Shown here piece by piece: positions 10,933 to 19,752 of a stretch of 64,000 nucleotides of DNA. The DNA is from Nissolia schottii (lineage: Eukaryota > Streptophyta > Magnoliopsida > Fabales > Fabaceae), in the NCBI GenBank assembly GCA_003254905.1, contig QANU01004827.1:1-64000 (forward strand), written 5' to 3'. The notes beneath the pieces were generated by a model. The model was not told the origin of the DNA and did no database searches. It saw nothing but the letters and a program-made list of their open reading frames with translations. How positions within the stretch are numbered: position 1 is the stretch's first letter; every line of letters begins with the position of its first letter. Position numbers and translations under genes: made by a program.

Positions 10933-11869
10933 GACCTGTATCAGGTCCTGGTGGTTTTTTGAACTTTTCCCCTTACCCCAACCCCATTTTTTCTCACCAA
11001 ATAGCACAAACAACTTACACAAATCACCCAAAGGTGATTTAGATCGTTTTCCCCCACCTTGGAAGATGGTTGGGCGTTGAAGTGGGGTGGCTTGGACATC
11101 CAAGCTTTGTTCTCTGCTTCCATCAAAACATGGGAAGTGGTGATGGTGGCATGACGTTTCAGGAGAGGATGGAAGGAAAATAATAAGGCTTGCTGGGCTT
11201 AGGTTGGCAAGGTGGCTGGTTGCTATGGAAGCTTGGCTTCTCTTGGTTTTCCCTTGAAAATGAAATGAAGGAAGAGGATGTTGAGAAAAATGGAAATTTG
11301 GGCAGCAGGGAGAGGGGGTCTCGGGACTGAGGGAAAATTAAGAGAAATTGTTGAAGGGATGGATGGAGTGTGGGAATGAAGGAAAGGGTATGGTGATTGG
11401 AGAGGTGTGCAGGGGAGTGGTTGGAGGGGAGTATGGGCTTGGAAGTGAGCACGACATACCAAGGGAGAATTTCTCAAAAAAAATTCATCCGTGTTCGACC
11501 GTGTTGCATCGTTCGCAGTCTCGGTGCGTTGCGTATGGTCGTTCGAAAAATATTCCAGATGTGCCATCGCGACCTACTAATTTTCCTTATTAGTAGTTTA
11601 GGTCCAGCTGAGGTGTTTCGGAACTTATTTTCTTCTGATCGTATCTTACGGGCATTTTTCGGTGTCCGTAAAAATATCAGACCGGTCCGAGGATTGCCTT
11701 GAGCCTCGGAAAAGTCCTTCGGAGTCGCGTGGCATTAGTTTGACCTAGAGTTCCACGAGTCAAACGCGGCATCTTAGCCCTTCCTATGGCTTTATGCACC
11801 AATTGGCTCGTCCTTTATTCATTTGAGCGGGATTTTTCATGGCGGAAAAATCCGGGATGTTACAGTTTG

Positions 11870-12108
11870 GATTCCCAACATGGGACTTGTATAATTGCCA
11901 TCTCCATTGGACGGGAGAGCTGAACCCAAAAGACCATACTGATGACCACAGCCGCCCACTCCGATCAGCTTCACTCGACTCTTCTAGGTAGCCTTTTTCT
12001 TGGTTGCTCCTTTCCTAGCTTGCTCACTTTGTTACCAATGGTCCACTTCGACGGCTTCACTCTTGTCTTTTTAGGTAGCCTTTTCCTAGATTGCTCCTCT
12101 CCTAGGTC
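11870..12108. other. intron sequence between solo LTR and hAT MITE
   Basis: Non-coding. It holds two imperfect copies of TAGGTAGCCTTTTTCTTGGT at about 11986 and 12074. This is the target region of two independent insertions. No gene recognised. Confidence 0.45.
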
Positions 12109-12464
12109 TTTTCGTGCATGGTTATCGAACTCGGGATTTTAGGTAAACTCGTGGAGCCTCCGTAAACTCGGATCGTAAAATCGTAAGATTTTACCTATTA
12201 TTAAAAAAATATTAAAAAAATATTTTAAAAAATTACTATACTACAAAAATATATTTAATAAAACTTAAAATTCATAAATATTTTTAACTTCATACAAAAC
12301 ACAAATAAATATGAAATATGTGAGTTCTAAGTTGAATTCATACATAATATTCATTCCAAGTTCACAACAAAACACAATAAAAGAAAGAAAATATAAAGTG
12401 CTAACATACAATATAGTTCAAACTTCAAACTTCAAATACAACAGTTTCAAAATTCAAATCCTCC

Positions 12465-12784
12465 NNNNNNNNNNNNNNNNNNNNNNNNNNNNNNNNNNNN
12501 NNNNNNNNNNNNNNNNNNNNNNNNNNNNNNNNNNNNNNNNNNNNNNNNNNNNNNNNNNNNNNNNNNNNNNNNNNNNNNNNNNNNNNNNNNNNNNNNNNNN
12601 NNNNNNNNNNNNNNNNNNNNNNNNNNNNNNNNNNNNNNNNNNNNNNNNNNNNNNNNNNNNNNNNNNNNNNNNNNNNNNNNNNNNNNNNNNNNNNNNNNNN
12701 NNNNNNNNNNNNNNNNNNNNNNNNNNNNNNNNNNNNNNNNNNNNNNNNNNNNNNNNNNNNNNNNNNNNNNNNNNNNNNNNNNNN
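12465..12784. other. assembly gap (320 N)
   Basis: A run of N lies inside the hAT MITE. The first known bases after it are a G/C run (GGGGCGGGGGGGCG), so a sequencing or assembly failure at a GC-rich stretch is likely. Confidence 0.99.
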
Positions 12785-12997
12785 GGGGCGGGGGGGCGAA
12801 CGGGGGGCGCGGCGGCAGGAGGAGAACGTGTGTGTTGAAAGCCGAAAGGCACGAAGCAGCAGTGAGGCTGGGTGAGGGAGAATGGGAGATTGATGGCGGC
12901 AGTGAGGGTGACTGGGTTAGGGAGAACGGAGGTAGGAGAAGACGGGTCTCGAGACAAAGGCAGCCCTAAGTTCAGACTTCAGAATGCAAACAAGTGA

Positions 12998-13085
12998 AAC
13001 GACGTCGTTTCCAGCAATACGCGCGTCCATCCATCCGAAGCGCAAAACGGCGTCGTTTTGCCTTGCCAAAACGACGTCGTTTTGC
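12998..13085. repeat. cluster of ACGACGTCGT palindromes
   Basis: GAAACGACGTCGTTTCC, AAAACGGCGTCGTTTTGC and AAAACGACGTCGTTTTGC lie within 90 bp. The GACGTC core is a known binding core of plant bZIP factors (C-box type). Any function here is unknown. Confidence 0.7.
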
Positions 13086-13276
13086 AGGTTTGAGGCCCAG
13101 GCAGTAAACTCGTAAAAACGCCACTGAAATCGCGATTTTGTCCGATTTTGTCCGATTTTACCCGATTTTACACAGAAACGAGTTTACACCCGATTTAACA
13201 AGATTTCACAACCTGAACTCGTAAAATCGTGCGATTTTACGATTTAAATCTCGATTTCGATAACCATGTTTTCGTG

Positions 13277-13578
13277 TATCGACCACTTAACGAAAACACC
13301 AATGATATGGATTTAAGCCCATGAGAAATCCCAACCGAAAAGAATAGCCAATTAAGTGGAAGAATCCTTAGACTTAAGTACCATATATTGATGGCGTGGT
13401 TCCTTGATGTGGGACTTGTAACATAAACATCAATATGAACATGATATATGATGATCTCTTGCTTCTCTCCATGAAACTGTGTACAACGAAGGAATTTTGA
13501 CTCAAGTTAGGAATTATGGTAGTTGAAAGTAAAGGGATTAGATACATACCATAGTGATACATACCCTGTAATTATAAG
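13277..13578. other. intron sequence between hAT MITE and copia-like element
   Basis: Non-coding sequence containing GATGTGGGACTTGTAACAT, similar to ACATGGGACTTGTATAAT at 11880. It may be part of an old repeat. No gene seen. Confidence 0.4.
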
Positions 13579-14616
13579 TGTTAAGTTTCATGGTTGAGCA
13601 GATGAAATAATAAGATTAGTGAAGAATAATCAGAGAGCAAGAAAGGTAATTGTATTATTGAATAGTAGTTGTCTCATTACAAAGAAATGTGCCTATTTAT
13701 AGGCTATAAAGAGAATCCATGCATAGTGGAAAGGAAATCAACCTATAATAAACTAAATCAATTAAGATCAATCTAAGATATGGAATATATTTTATTCTTA
13801 ACACTGCCCATCAAGATAAAGCACATGGAGCTGTAAACTTGTTACAATTAAGCGAAGGAGGCAAAGGCATGTGCGGAGGAAGAGGACGCTACACAACCAT
13901 TGGAAAAAGCACAGTGGTGGAGTGGAGTTGGTAGATGTAACACCCTAGATTAGCAGCTTATGCTTAAGTGATAATCCGCGTCCACTAGGTTGTTATTCGT
14001 CGTGCGGGAGTACTCATAGTCCCTAGCTATCTTTCGCAAATTGATCTCTTACCTCAAAATAGGGAGCCATGCGTATGAGAGCTATATCTTATGCTCGGTA
14101 CGAATATCAGAAAAGTAATAAAGCTAGTAAACATACATCAAGTACAGAATAGTGGGTCCACATGTCATTAAGTTACACATTGGTTACAGTTATACATATA
14201 CTTGTTTATTCATACTAGTCAGACCTAACCCGTACATACTTGCGATATATACATAATAGTCACCAATACAGACTGTATCTACGTTAACACCTATCTATAC
14301 ATAGTCTACAAAAAGGTGGCAGCAACAAAAAGCTAGCGACAGGGTCATGGGGGACATAAACCGGTCATGGGCTCTGGCCTCACTCCTCCGGGTCCGGGCT
14401 GGGGGTCTTCCTCTTCCTCATCCTCCTCTTCGCTCTCGTCCTCCTCGGAGGAATCCTCGCTCATCAACTCCTCGTCGTCAGAAACGTTCTCTTCTGCCGG
14501 GGGAGTCTTCGGGATAGCTGGCATGTCTCGGGTCACGGAGGACAGTCCGGCCTCAGCGTCATGGGTGCGGGGTGCAAATGGACGACGATATCACTGGCAA
14601 ATGAGGGCTCGTATGC

Positions 14617-14795
14617 GTCTGAACTTCGTGGACAACTTTTCTGGTGTCCGAACTTCGTGGACAACTTTGTGCTTGGCGTCCGAACTTCGTGGACGACTTT
14701 CTGGTGTCCGAACTTCGTGGACAGCTTTACTGTTCCCGTCCGAACTTCGTGGATGTCTCTCTTTTTCTTTCTGATGCCCAAACTTCATGGACATC
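14617..14795. repeat. tandem repeat, about 30-bp unit with GTCCGAACTTCGTGGAC
   Basis: Six imperfect units read CGTCCGAACTTCGTGGACGA with variable spacers. The core is an imperfect palindrome. A related array sits at 56840-57020 in another LTR at the equivalent place. Confidence 0.85.
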
Positions 14796-15279
14796 TTACC
14801 TGTCTTTTAACCATCATGACGTAAAAGCTCAAGCGTTATTTTGTTGCTTACTTTCTTTTCTCTCGTACCGGGTTTCAGACCAATGCCTGCGTATCATGAC
14901 CATAAACCAGCCTTTCTTGCTAGACTGGAAAGGGGCTTGTTAGTATGACGTGCCAAGAGAGGGATTTCCTATTACATAATTATGTCTTTTCTTCAAGGTA
15001 TACCAACCGTTGTTGGCCTAGCCTTCTTAAGAATTTACCGGTTCCTATATTCGATTATCATCTTTGAACATTATGTTAATTAACTCTAGTGGTCTATAGT
15101 TGCCCTAAACCTTACGGCAATCGTTCCTCATGATGCATGCACTTGCCAACTTCCCTGTTCTTTCGTAAGTTCTTATCCTGGGGTAGCGGAGTAATGCAAA
15201 TGGGATGACGTGAGTCCCTTGGCTTGCAACAACCTTCCTTTCCTTCTAGGTAAGTCTAGTTAGAGCCCTAAGGTTCCCA

Positions 15280-15485
15280 GGCCGCTCAGCGCTCGACATC
15301 TCCGCTCAGCGCCCATGGCCGCTCAGTGTTTTGAAGGAACGCTTAACTCCCTTGGCCGCTCAGTGCTATGCTTGGCCGCTCAGCGTCCTGCACCTGACTT
15401 ACCCCACTACGTGACCTCTCTCGCGTTAGGGTCCAAGGAAAGCTCAGGCCGCTCAACGCCATCTTAGGTCGCTCAACGCCCTGGA
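15280..15485. repeat. cluster of CCGCTCAGCGC-type palindromes
   Basis: About eight copies of GGCCGCTCAGCGC or close variants. The same motif forms clusters in at least five other LTRs of this window. Confidence 0.85.
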
Positions 15486-16481
15486 GCATCCTGCACCTGA
15501 AACCTGAGAGCTTTTCTATCTTTCTCTAACTTTCTTTCCAACAACCACTTTTCGGCTTTCCAAGGTTTAAAACACCTCATTCCATCCATCACTCGTCCCC
15601 TAGGATCATCCTAAACATATCCATGCATAACCAATCCTAACCAAACATTCTAAAACATCAACATCATTCACATGCAAGCATATTATCACATAAGCATTCA
15701 AGAACACCAAGGAGGTGAGTAAGCCTAAGTTACCCACTTCCTTAGAGCTGGTTTGATGAGGATGAAGGTGGGAGAGTGTAGTCCTCCAAGCGCAGAGCGT
15801 TGTCGTAGCTCACGTCGGTCTTCGGGCAGTGTAACCGCGGTGCACACGAGCAGAGTTTCGGTCCTTCAAAGGGTTTATGTGAAAATAAGAGGGCTGGTGG
15901 CTTGGCTATTCATAGCCATGACATTGCCCTCACATTCCCATTTTTCCCTTCACCATAATTACCATTTTGCCATTCTTAATTTAATTAATTAATTAACTAA
16001 TTAGGAAGATAATTAAAAGGTCAAATCAATGAATAGTAAATTATATTTTATTAATTTTTCCACAAAAATCTAGTGCATCACGTGTGGGAAATTAGATTTG
16101 GGTCCCTCCCGGTCCCATTTCGTTCGTGTTCGGTCGCTCACTGTCCCGGTGCGTCGCCCGCGGTCGTCCGGAAAGTATTCCGATCATACCGTCGCGATCC
16201 TCTAATTTCCCTTAAAATGGAACTAAGGTTAATTAAAGGCATTCGTGAATTTTTCTCCGGAGGAGTATTTTTCGCAGATACCTTTGATGCATCAGTAATC
16301 TTCAGCAGTCAGACGTAGTTCTTGCACTGTTTGCGGAATTTTGCCAGACGACGAAACCCTATGTTTTAGGAATATTCCTAACCTAAAACTCTTCTTCTAA
16401 CCCTCCTCACTTAATTTAGGGATTATTTTATATTTATTTTTGCGAACTTTTTACTAAGGAAAAACGGGATGTTACAGTAGA

Positions 16482-17317
16482 CACGCAGTTGTTCCACAAA
16501 ATGGACTTCCGGAACCACTGGAATAAGGCACAATACAGGAGTCGCCGGAAGAATGGGTTGCCAAGTTGTGAGTTGCTCGTCAAAGATGGAACAACTAATT
16601 TAGGCACAGTGGTAAGCACGGAATTAAAGCACTGGAACCACTGGAATGGTGTAGCACAGTGGTTGGCACGGGAATGAAGCATCGGAACCACTGAAAAGTC
16701 TCCCCCTTACGGGATGAACATGTGGTAAGCAGAGGCACCGATGGCAGACAAACGGAGGCAGAGGGTTAGTGTTTGGATTGTCGTTGGAAGGACCTGAGTA
16801 GTCACTGGTAGACATGGGTCACACAAGGGAAAAGTAGAAACCAAAAGATACTTGCCGTGACAAAGTGGTTGGATGAAGAAGACAAGGACAAATCTAGAAA
16901 GAGGAGACCGAGTTGAACTTGGAAGTTCAAGTGGCGACACGTGGGCTTCACGTCAGAGTAGACAGATAGCACGTAAGGGCGTGTGAAGTGTCAGAATGCG
17001 ATGCAACAACTGTAGGTGGCAGCGGTGGAGGATGGCGAGCCTGGTGGTGGGGTCACCGCACGAAAACAATGTCAGAAAAGTTCGCCGATGGTTGAAAACG
17101 GCAGCGGACGGTTGTCAACAGCAACTGATAGTAGCGGAAGGGTGCAGGGAGTTGCCAAAGAGGGTGGCATGGAAGTTAAGGTCCTGAAACCGGAAAGAAG
17201 CACAGTTTGCCAAAAATGGTTTTTGTGGAGAATAAAAAATGAAGAGGGCAGCGAACAGAACAGAGCGCCTAAGCTCTATGGTAGCGAGAGCATAAAAGGG
17301 TTCAAGGCGGGAACCAT
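16482..17317 (-). other. interior of the copia-like element, no recognised gene
   Basis: This holds repeated words such as GGAACCACTGGAATGG (16492, 16634) and GTAGCACAGTGGTTGGCACG variants. A 106-residue open frame at 17016-17336 resembles no family I know and runs into the LTR, so it is not called as a gene. Confidence 0.5.
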
Positions 17318-17562
17318 GGCTTTGATACCATGTTAAGTTTCATGGTTGAGCGAATGAAACAATAACATTAGATTAGAGAAGAATAATCAGAGAGCGAGGA
17401 AGGTATATGTATTACTGAATAATTCTCATTACAAAGAGATATGCCTATTTATAGGCTATAAAGAATCAATGCATAATGGAATAGAAATCAACCTAGAATA
17501 AATTAAATCGATTAAGATCAATCTAAGTTAGAGAATATATATATTTTATTCTTAACAATAAT

Positions 17563-17954
17563 GATAGGTGGTTGCTTGGGGAGCAATCCATTAGGTATTG
17601 AGTTTCCTTGTCATCAGAATTAGTATCTTTAATGGGGAGATAATGGGAGATTTTATCCCTCTATTCCATAATTAGAGGAGATTTGTTATTAATATATAAA
17701 CCTATAGCACGAGGCCACCATAGGTGAACTATTTTTAATGGAGTAGGGTTGAGATCCCAGCCCCCAACAGTTGTTATTTATCATTTATTCATGTTGAGGC
17801 ATCTATCATGGCACACTTGCATTTTTAACATGGATATATTTCTACTTGTCATTCTCCGCGAGCTAATACACTATTAGAATATTACTATCAAGCTGCTCCA
17901 TAGAACAGAACTCACATCATACACTCGTCAAACTTGATAATGCTAATCTGGCAG
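17563..17954 (+). other. end of the 12-kb NUB1 intron
   Basis: AT-rich host intron sequence ending in TAATCTGGCAG before the third visible exon. No element recognised. Confidence 0.6.
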
Positions 17955-18057
17955 GTTTGACAAGGAGCTTGCTGCCGAAGCCCTTCGCAGAAATGAAAAT
18001 GATACTCAGAAGGCATTGGATGATTTGACAAATCCAGAAACTAATTCTGCTATACAG
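17955..18057 (+). CDS. NUB1: NUB1-like exon, rest of second UBA
   Basis: After TCTGGCAG it reads GFDKELAAEALRRNENDTQK and ALDDLTNPETNSAIQ. It supplies helices 2 and 3 of the second UBA domain, so that the loop reads SIGF across the splice. The reading frame is preserved exactly over the giant intron, which supports a gene still under selection. The donor is CAG|GTTACT in phase 0. Confidence 0.88.
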
Positions 18058-18135
18058 GTTACTACAAGTATTATGCCTTAACCAAATTCTATTTAACTTA
18101 AAACAGTACTTTTACTTACCCTCGCCAACATGAAG

Positions 18136-18229
18136 GTTCATATTGAGTCAAGGAAAAGGAAGAGAAAGAAACAAGCAACAGATTCTGCAATTGAAAAAGT
18201 TGTACGCATGGGTTTTGAAAGATCTAGAG
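18136..18229 (+). CDS. NUB1: NUB1-like exon, basic linker and start of third UBA
   Basis: It reads VHIESRKRKRKKQATDSAIE and KVVRMGFERSR. The lysine/arginine-rich ESRKRKRKKQ run is typical of plant NUB1 between UBA2 and UBA3 and could act as a nuclear localisation signal (inference). The acceptor at 18135 (ATGAAG) keeps frame. An acceptor 12 bases downstream (ATTGAG) would also keep frame and drop four residues, so the exact 5' edge is slightly uncertain. The donor is AGAG|GTACTG. Confidence 0.82.
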
Positions 18230-18329
18230 GTACTGAAGTTATTTGTGATTTGAGATGCAACAGTGTGCTAAGGTGAAACCCGGTTATAGGGGTGTTCTGT
18301 TGGGTTCTGATATCACTTCGTGTTTGCAG

Positions 18330-18712
18330 TGGTAGCTGCTTTTGAGGCTGGTGGCACTTTAGAACAAGTTCTGGAAAGACTGATAGCACAAACGGAGGCT
18401 GTCCCCTCATCAACTGCTGAAGTAAATTCAACAGCTGCTCCCCTTGGCGGTGCAAGTTCATCTGTGCCTTTACCAGACAATGTTGTGTCTGATATTGTAG
18501 ACCAAATGGATGATGACGAAGGTCCATCAGATCTCAATAAAGCAGACGAGCGTGATATCGAGATGGAAGATGAGCTCTCTGCAGATATAGCAAAAGCAGA
18601 TGCCCTGGCTGACTATGACATTGAAGTTAACATAGAAGGGGAAGCCATAACTGAGTACTTGGCTCTGATAGATGCAGCAGGAACCTGTGAGAAAATGGTT
18701 CCTTCCCAGTAA
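18330..18712 (+). CDS. NUB1: NUB1-like last exon, third UBA and acidic tail
   Basis: The exon begins after TGTTTGCAG and reads VVAAFEAGGTLEQVLERLIA, completing the third UBA domain started on the previous exon (MGFERSR|VVAAFEAGG). A Ser/Ala-rich spacer (about 40 residues) follows, then an acidic tail with DQMDDDEG, ERDIEMEDELSADIAKADAL, DYDIEVNIEGEAITEYLALI, and the final residues TCEKMVPSQ before TAA at 18710-18712. The MEDEL...DYDIEV...EYLAL pattern is conserved in plant NUB1-like proteins. No breaks were seen. Confidence 0.88.
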
Positions 18713-19752
18713 GATGAAAACGATAATGAAGAATACTAGTCACTTTATGTAAATAGGCAATGATCTAATGGATATATGTCTTATGTACAGGGAGGGATGA
18801 ATACATGTGCACTCATCCGCTGGAGACTTTTATAATACTTCCATAGAGCATCGAATACTCTATTTTCTCTAGTAATTACCGATTATATTAAGGGAAAATA
18901 TTCTTGAAAAGCATGCAAAGCTAGTGTGCTAGAAGTAAATAATTTGTTTTAAACTTGTATTTGTTTTCAACTTAACCTGTCGTGTCACGACTAGTAATAA
19001 ATAGAAGTTTCTTCCGTACCCATATTGGTGCTGACTAGGGGTGTCCATTAGGTTGGGTCATCTTCGAACGCACTGATTTTGCCCTATTTCAACTCTCAAA
19101 AGTACAAGTTGGGGGTTGATAAATTGAGTTAGGTTGAACAATCTCCAATTCACCAAATATTTTTTTTTTATTCATCTGAAAAAGAAAAGAAACACTATAT
19201 ATGTCGAGTTGTGGGTTTAACCTTTTTAACTCGAAATAGATAAATGAGGAATTCAGGGAAACCTGGATAAACCCGATAATTCCAAAGCAAGACACACAAA
19301 TTGAGAGAATGTGAGAACCTAAATTCAGAGGAAAACCAACCAATGCAACATTGAAGAAATTGATTGAATGCATTGATGATTATGCATTCACTATTTGCGT
19401 GTAGTATCTGCTACGTCCTTTTAACATAACTAACTTCACACCTCAACGTCAAGCTAAAGACGTTACTATCCCCTGTTACAGAAGAGATGATTGAATGCTC
19501 ATGCAGCACATTTAAGATGTGTTTTATGAAGTATCACGAACCATTTATTTCAATTTATAATTTTTAAAAAATATACTAAAAATTAGTAACCAAAAACACA
19601 TAACGCTCATAAAACATGCATTAAATGTGCTCAATGAGTATTCAAATATTTTTTCAGACAAAAATTAAAATAAAGGGTAAAGGTAAATGGAAAAAAAAAT
19701 TCTAAGCATAATGTGTCAAGCCAAGGTAAATGAAAAGGTAAGTTCTGGCTAC
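18713..19752 (+). other. 3' UTR and downstream flank of the NUB1-like gene
   Basis: The first 250-300 bases are AT-rich and lack element ends, as expected for the 3' UTR. Possible poly(A) signals are AATAATAAATAG-like words near 18990-19005. From about 19020 on it is intergenic AT-rich sequence with no recognised gene up to the outer gypsy element. Confidence 0.5.

Larger units (their letters stand above)
8477..11864 (-). mobile_element. Ty3/gypsy (Tekay-type) solo LTR
   Basis: On the plus strand the left end reads CGAAACACCCCTACTAGC and the right end ATCCGGGATGTTACA. Both are flanked by the 5-bp duplication GTTTG (8472-8476 and 11865-11869). No primer site, gag or pol is inside, so it is a solo LTR of 3,388 bp. 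It carries a cluster of CATTCGAATG palindromes at 10612-10930, a mixed TA/CA microsatellite near 9777-9830 and a tandem GTCATTCGAATG-type family shared with the outer LTR at 41.1 kb. It lies in the NUB1 intron, antisense to the gene. The matching duplications argue for one clean insertion followed by LTR-LTR recombination. Confidence 0.9.
12117..13268. mobile_element. hAT-type MITE with assembly gap
   Basis: The ends are a perfect 13-bp inverted repeat, CATGGTTATCGAA, and the 8-bp duplication TTTTCGTG occurs at 12109-12116 and 13269-13276. These are hAT hallmarks. The left half is AT-rich; the right half, after the gap, is GC-rich and ends with many ACTCGTAAAATCG words. Three copies of AAACGNCGTCGTTT-type palindromes lie at 12998-13085. 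No transposase is visible, although 320 bases are unknown. Confidence 0.87.
13936..16476 (-). mobile_element. Tekay-type solo LTR nested in the copia-like element
   Basis: It begins TGTAACACCCTAGATTAGC and ends AAAACGGGATGTTACA on the plus strand. It is flanked by GTAGA at 13931-13935 and 16477-16481, and is 2,541 bp long. It contains a GTCCGAACTTCGTGGAC-type tandem repeat (14617-14795), a group of GGCCGCTCAGCGC motifs (15280-15485), the conserved GAGAGTAAGTTACCCACTTCC-like block near 15713 and the U3 hairpin at 16243. No coding content. Confidence 0.93.
13579..17557 (-). mobile_element. small copia-like non-autonomous LTR element
   Basis: Two LTRs in the same orientation (13579-13803 and 17331-17557, about 225 bp each) both read TGTTAAGTTTCATGGTTGAG on the plus strand and end TTATTCTTAACA. 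The sense 5' LTR is the right one: next to it at 17318-17330 is GGCTTTGATACCA, a tRNA-Met-type primer site in reverse. Next to the left LTR is a polypurine-type CTTGATGGGCAG (complement of 13804-13815). Flanks ATAAG (13574) and ATAAT (17558) are a slightly mutated 5-bp duplication. The interior, without the nested gypsy LTR, is only about 1 kb and has no recognisable gag or pol. The two LTRs are clearly diverged, so the element is rather old. Confidence 0.88.
5649..18712 (+). other. NUB1: NUB1-like gene, 3' part (five exons)
   Basis: The five exons give 840 coding bases (279 residues plus stop) in one continuous reading with matching intron phases and GT/AG junctions throughout. The protein holds three UBA domains and an acidic C-terminal tail containing MEDEL, DYDIEV and EGEAITEYLAL. 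This combination is known from plant homologues of NEDD8 ultimate buster 1, a proteasome adaptor that binds NEDD8/RUB1 and ubiquitin-type modifiers and steers them to degradation in the cytosol and nucleus. The family's N-terminal ubiquitin-like domain is not in the window and must lie to the left, beyond the copia insertion. The visible introns are 75, 11,971, 78 and 100 bp; only the second is filled with mobile elements. The gene appears intact in the visible part. A generic UBA-domain protein is the alternative, but the order of domains and the tail favour NUB1. Confidence 0.88.

Noticed and set aside
11159-11567. Minus-strand frames rich in Pro/Ser/His near 11.2-11.5 kb
   Set aside because: Low-complexity translation inside the solo LTR at 8477-11864.
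12311-12957. Open frames spanning the N run
   Set aside because: They are open only because the unknown bases contain no stop. They lie in a MITE.
14617-14795. Regularly spaced palindromic repeats that resemble a CRISPR array (also 10612-10932 and 22620-22805)
   Set aside because: Plant nuclear context, degenerate repeats, irregular spacing, position inside LTRs and no cas genes. These are LTR tandem repeats.
16996-17336. Two overlapping frames of 63 and 106 residues in the copia-like element
   Set aside because: No recognisable domain; they run on the strand opposite to the element's sense and into its LTR.
18138-18527. Minus-strand open frame of 129 residues
   Set aside because: Antisense shadow of the last NUB1 exons; no family features.
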